From JBBPYA01 sp038200385 (GTDB lineage Bacteria > Actinomycetota > Actinomycetes > Mycobacteriales > Geodermatophilaceae): a DNA stretch of 44,333 nt. Positions 41,487 to 44,333 of this stretch are shown here, one piece after another; positions within the stretch are counted from its first letter, which is position 1, and each line of letters opens with the position of its first letter. The stretch is taken from NCBI GenBank assembly GCA_038200385.1, contig JBBPYA010000326.1, forward strand, positions 1 through 44,333, given 5' to 3'. Under the pieces are notes generated by a model, which was not told the DNA's origin, did no database searches, and worked only from the letters and a program-made list of their open reading frames with translations. The translations under genes and the position numbers were made by a program.

Positions 41487-43059
41487 GCCAGCGCACCACC
41501 GGCATCTTGGTGAGTTCGGGGAACGTGTACCCAAGTTCCATCGCGTTGCGGCTGGCGAACAACAGGCCGGCGGAGACGAGCGCCGCGGCGATGACGCTCA
41601 CGGGCAGATTCGGATGTGCCAGCAGCTCGAATCCCCAGAGCAGGGCGGAGCAGACCAGGATCAGCAGGTAGACCGGAACGTAGGGGCGTGCGATGAATCC
41701 GGTGCCGATGCTCTTGCGCAGGGCGAACTGATTCAGCGTGTTCTGCGCGATCAGCGCGATGCAGTTTGCGGCCGCGACACCGACTGCCGCGAACGGCTGG
41801 ACGAGCAGGAGGCTCACGGCGAGGTTCAGCAGCCCGACAAAGATGTTGACGCCTACCAGGTAACGGATCCGCCCGCACACCTGGAGTGTGAAGGCGTTGA
41901 ACCCCAGCATCACGTTGAAGTAGTAGCCGATGGCCAGCAGGGCCAGAATCGTGCTGGAGTCGGCGTAGCGGGCGCCGAAGAGCAGCACGGTGGTCTGCGG
42001 CGCCAGCGGCCCGGTGAGGGCGAAGATGGGAAAGGTCAGGACGGCCACGAACACGGCGGTGTGCCAATACACCCGACGGAGTCCGTCGATGTCCGCGCGG
42101 GCGAACAGCCGAGCCGCCATCGGGAGGAACAACGTGGTGAACGCCGTCAGAATGGCGGTATTGAGGCGGGCCCCGTTGAACACGGCGCGGTACCCGGCCA
42201 CCTCGACGACGGACTGGTAGTAGACCAGGATCAGGACTCCGCCGGTGTTCAGCGAGAGCAGCACCAGTTCACCGGTGATCAGCGGGAACGAGAAGCTGAA
42301 GACGGCCCGGAATGGCAGGATGATCTTTCGCGGCCGCAGCTCTTTCAGCAGTCCGCGCTGGCGCAGCACCCTGAGCAGCACGGTTACGTAGATCGCCATC
42401 CCGACGACGCCGGAAATGACGTACCCGACGGCCAGGAACGTGACGCTGGAGCCGGTCACCACCAGGAGCACGACCACGATGAGGCGCAGCAGCGGTGTCA
42501 GCAGGAACTTGCGGAAGAAGATCGTGCGGGCCTTGCTGAACACCGCAAACAGCGACACGAACACCTGGTCAAGGGCGTCGAGGGGGGCCGCGAACGCAAG
42601 GATCAGGACGACCCGGACAGCGTCTTGGCCCTCCACCGCCGAGCCGATCAGGGCATCGGAGAACAAGAACAGCGCCAACATCGTCACGGTGCTGGTGACA
42701 GCGATCGTCCCGGCCGCCAGGAACATGGCACCAAACATGCGGTTGTAGTCACGCTGCTCTTCGTATCCGGCCATGAAGCGACTGAGCAGTTTGCCCTGGC
42801 CGAGGCTGAGCAGGGTGCGCCCGGCCGAGGCCAGAGCCAGGGCGTAGGCGAAGCCGCCGTACTCCGGCTTGCTCAGGGCCCGGACGATGATGACCTGGGT
42901 GCCGGTGGAGATGAGCAGGGCAAGCACCCGGCCGACCAGGAGCAGCGCCGACCCGCGGACGTGGCTGCGGCGCATGCTCATGAGGGCGCTGGTGTCGGCC
43001 TCCGCGGGGGCACCGGCCGCGGCGAGATCACCTTTCGGCCGGCCCGGAACTGAATCCAT
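41476..43059 (-). CDS. Wzx-type polysaccharide flippase (MOP superfamily), copy 2
   Basis: A 527-residue membrane protein with about 14 transmembrane segments, predicted to flip lipid-linked repeat units. It starts, after a polar 33-residue leader, with the typical GSALLLVGRVLALLISTGTQ and VRALSKPEYGGFAYALA, the conserved Wzx helix 1-2 region, and contains FSFSFPLITGELVLLSLNTG near residue 250. The ATG at 43059 has a poor ribosome site; ATG 42981 or 42975 (residues 27 and 29) would remove only the polar leader. It follows ST5 by 13 bases on the same strand, so here too a flippase is paired with a sulfotransferase, as Wzx copy 1 is with ST2 and ST3. Confidence 0.9.
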   Translation of the reverse strand: MDSVPGRPKGDLAAAGAPAEADTSALMSMRRSHVRGSALLLVGRVLALLISTGTQVIIVRALSKPEYGGFAYALALASAGRTLLSLGQGKLLSRFMAGYEEQRDYNRMFGAMFLAAGTIAVTSTVTMLALFLFSDALIGSAVEGQDAVRVVLILAFAAPLDALDQVFVSLFAVFSKARTIFFRKFLLTPLLRLIVVVLLVVTGSSVTFLAVGYVISGVVGMAIYVTVLLRVLRQRGLLKELRPRKIILPFRAVFSFSFPLITGELVLLSLNTGGVLILVYYQSVVEVAGYRAVFNGARLNTAILTAFTTLFLPMAARLFARADIDGLRRVYWHTAVFVAVLTFPIFALTGPLAPQTTVLLFGARYADSSTILALLAIGYYFNVMLGFNAFTLQVCGRIRYLVGVNIFVGLLNLAVSLLLVQPFAAVGVAAANCIALIAQNTLNQFALRKSIGTGFIARPYVPVYLLILVCSALLWGFELLAHPNLPVSVIAAALVSAGLLFASRNAMELGYTFPELTKMPVVRWLIR

Positions 43060-43072
43060 CGGCGGGACTCAG

Positions 43073-44005
43073 TCAGTCATCGCTGGAGCTGGACTGGAGC
43101 CAGCCGGGCAGGTCGGTGTAGCCGTGCTCGCGGAGCAGCACTGCCGTCGCAGCGGTGGAGTCGCGGTACATGCCTTCCACTCTCCTGGCCTCCGCCGGCT
43201 CCAGTCGCTCGATGAGGGATCCGGCGTTGACCCGTTCGTAGCCGCGTCGCACCCACGTGCGGGTGCCGCCGGGGATGAGGTTCGACCGGTCCGCCCTGCG
43301 CTTGGCCGAGTAGGCCAGCCGGGCCATCCGCGGGCTTCGCGGGTGTCGGGTGGCGTTGCGCACCCTGAGGTCCATGGCGGACACGGCACCGGTGTCGAGG
43401 TCGAGCCACTCGAGAAGCCCCGTGAGCACGGCTTTCGGCCGCTGGGCCATGTGCTCGGCGAACACCACCCTGAGGTCGTCGCCGAGGGCCGTCAGCCAGG
43501 CATCCAAGTAGTCGGCATAAAAGCCGATGGACAGCCCCTGTACGGCGCTGTGTGGAAGGAGGTCGCTGCCCTCCTCTCGCCGCTGCTCACAGACGTCCAG
43601 ATAGTCCGCGAAGGAGCGGATGTCCGGAATGTTGCCGAGGCTGCGTTGAAATGTGTAGGCGGACCAGAGCCGCCGGACCGGGTCCCGCAGGGTGATGATG
43701 ACGCGCGGTTCGGTGAGCATGCGCTGCACCGCCTCCACAACGGGCCGGCCCTGGAAGGAGTAGGAGGGGGTGGCCTCCACCGCGTATCGCTGCCCGGTGC
43801 AGTGGGCGAAGTGCCGGGTGTAGGTCTCCACCGGCGGTGGCGGCCGGCCGGACTGCCGGGCGGGGTTGAAGTAGTTGAAGTATCCGATCTCCTTCTCATC
43901 CGACGCGCAGATGTCCGGGTGCTGGGCGAGGTAGGCGAACAACGATCCCGTGCCGGCCTTCGGGACACCTGCAACCAGCAGGTTCGGCAGCCGGCCCGTG
44001 GCCAT
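43073..44005 (-). CDS. sulfotransferase (ST5)
   Basis: A 310-residue predicted PAPS-dependent sulfotransferase of the Sulfotransfer_1 type. The PAPS loop is VAGVPKAGTGSLFAYL (residues 11-26), followed by HPDICASDEKEIGYFN and TRHFAHC, the same layout as ST3 (HP, K/E..YF, WY..F). The 3'-phosphate site is VIITLRDPVRRLWSAY. The loop has TGS rather than TTS at its end, which is tolerated in the family. The ATG at 44005 has AAGGAG 7 bases upstream and is preferred over a start at 44020. It is transcribed with Wzx copy 2, just downstream of the thymidylate-kinase-like gene and a strong hairpin. Confidence 0.88.
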   Translation of the reverse strand: MATGRLPNLLVAGVPKAGTGSLFAYLAQHPDICASDEKEIGYFNYFNPARQSGRPPPPVETYTRHFAHCTGQRYAVEATPSYSFQGRPVVEAVQRMLTEPRVIITLRDPVRRLWSAYTFQRSLGNIPDIRSFADYLDVCEQRREEGSDLLPHSAVQGLSIGFYADYLDAWLTALGDDLRVVFAEHMAQRPKAVLTGLLEWLDLDTGAVSAMDLRVRNATRHPRSPRMARLAYSAKRRADRSNLIPGGTRTWVRRGYERVNAGSLIERLEPAEARRVEGMYRDSTAATAVLLREHGYTDLPGWLQSSSSDD

Positions 44006-44050
44006 GGAGCACTCCTTCACGCGATGGCGGCGCTATGCGTCGGGCAGGCA

Positions 44051-44079
44051 GGCCCTGGCCGGGAATCTACTACAGGGCC
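44051..44079 (-). terminator. hairpin after the thymidylate-kinase-like gene
   Basis: GGCCCTG (44051-44057) and CAGGGCC (44073-44079) pair perfectly over 7 bases with a 15-base loop. The stop codon of the upstream gene is inside the stem-loop. Short distance to ST5 means it may act as a partial terminator. Confidence 0.5.
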
Positions 44080-44333
44080 ATCGGTGCAGCGCCGCCGTGC
44101 GGGCCGTAGGCTAGCACCCGCAGCGCGCTCGCCAGGATGTCCGTCTGCGCGGCGACGGCATCCAGGCGCACCGTCGGGGGGATGGCGGCCAGCCACTTCT
44201 CGTACGCCGCCAACTGCCGTCGTACAGCGCTCTCGCCGAGCAGGTCGTCGGGCTTGCGGGCGACCGACACCTCGACGGGAACGTCGAGGTAGATCGTGAC
44301 GTCGGCCGGAGGCAGCAGCGCTCGGATCAACCG
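44070..44333 (-). CDS. thymidylate-kinase-like P-loop protein, C-terminal part (5' end outside window)
   Basis: About 87 codons are visible; the frame stays open to the window edge, so the start and Walker A loop lie beyond it. The segment VTIYLDVPVEVSVARKPDD matches the strand, DVP and arginine helix of thymidylate kinase, and AAYEKWLAAIPPTVRLDA with the final helix also fits. Thymidylate-kinase-like proteins of unknown substrate are common in polysaccharide clusters, where they may not act on dTMP. The LID segment looks short (RKPDDLLGES). Without the N-terminus, the call of a true Tmk is uncertain. Confidence 0.65.
   Translation of the reverse strand, partial: RLIRALLPPADVTIYLDVPVEVSVARKPDDLLGESAVRRQLAAYEKWLAAIPPTVRLDAVAAQTDILASALRVLAYGPHGGAAPMAL

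Noticed and set aside
1..44333. CRISPR array, insertion sequence or integrase/attachment site
   Set aside because: No regularly spaced repeats, no transposase or integrase motifs, and no tRNA-flanked direct repeats were seen.

Overview
The window is high-GC DNA (roughly 70% by eye) with dense genes, many GTG starts, four-base start/stop overlaps (ATGA or GTGA) and an rplY-pth-mfd housekeeping backbone. This fits an actinobacterium (Actinomycetota), possibly a Geodermatophilales/Frankiales-type soil or surface organism; the genus cannot be fixed from sequence alone. No tRNA, rRNA, insertion sequence, phage gene or CRISPR array was seen.

Layout. (1) 1-866: end of rplY and complete pth, plus strand. 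(2) 876-5347: a minus-strand unit (sulfotransferase ST1, family 2 glycosyltransferase, membrane protein, FkbM methyltransferase) divergent from a WecG/TagA/CpsF-type glycosyltransferase. (3) 5257-13119: a tightly coupled minus-strand operon read Wzz-like protein > Wzy-like polymerase > phosphotransferase-fold kinase > ST3 > Wzx-like flippase > ST2. (4) 13288-20096: three secreted proteins on the plus strand, two of them tandem paralogous beta-propeller-like proteins and the third a DNRLRE-plus-GH26-like glycosidase. (5) 20126-24916: a TauE/SafE-type anion exporter (minus) and mfd (plus). (6) 25173-26660: the polyprenyl-phosphate sugar-phosphate transferase that would start repeat-unit synthesis. 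(7) 26724-44333: a second polysaccharide block with three small Wzz-like paralogues, a GT4 glycosyltransferase, a NodB deacetylase, two paralogous secreted propeller proteins with fibronectin III domains, an HprK-like P-loop kinase, another family 2 glycosyltransferase, ST4, a second Wzy and Wzx, ST5, and the end of a thymidylate-kinase-like gene.

Together the genes form a Wzx/Wzy-type surface polysaccharide system: lipid-linked repeat units are started (25173-26660), extended by glycosyltransferases, decorated by O-methylation (FkbM), deacetylation (NodB) and above all sulfation (five sulfotransferases of at least three sequence types), flipped (two Wzx), polymerised (two Wzy) and length-controlled (four Wzz-like proteins). 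The secreted propellers and the glycosidase would act on the finished polymer outside the cell. The main inference is that the cell makes a sulfated, possibly partly de-N-acetylated surface polysaccharide, which is unusual for bacteria.

Two less obvious signals support a specialised system. First, a 16-bp inverted repeat of the form CACCC-N4-GGGT occurs in three intergenic regions (4478, 13187, 25049), about 50-60 bp upstream of predicted transcription starts. It may tie the pth-side cluster to the initiating transferase on the far side of mfd as one regulon. Second, all four Wzz-like proteins carry a cytoplasmic tyrosine-kinase-like domain whose ATP-binding loop has decayed, so they look like a family of pseudokinase co-polymerases. 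All functional statements are inferred from sequence features; no database search was run.
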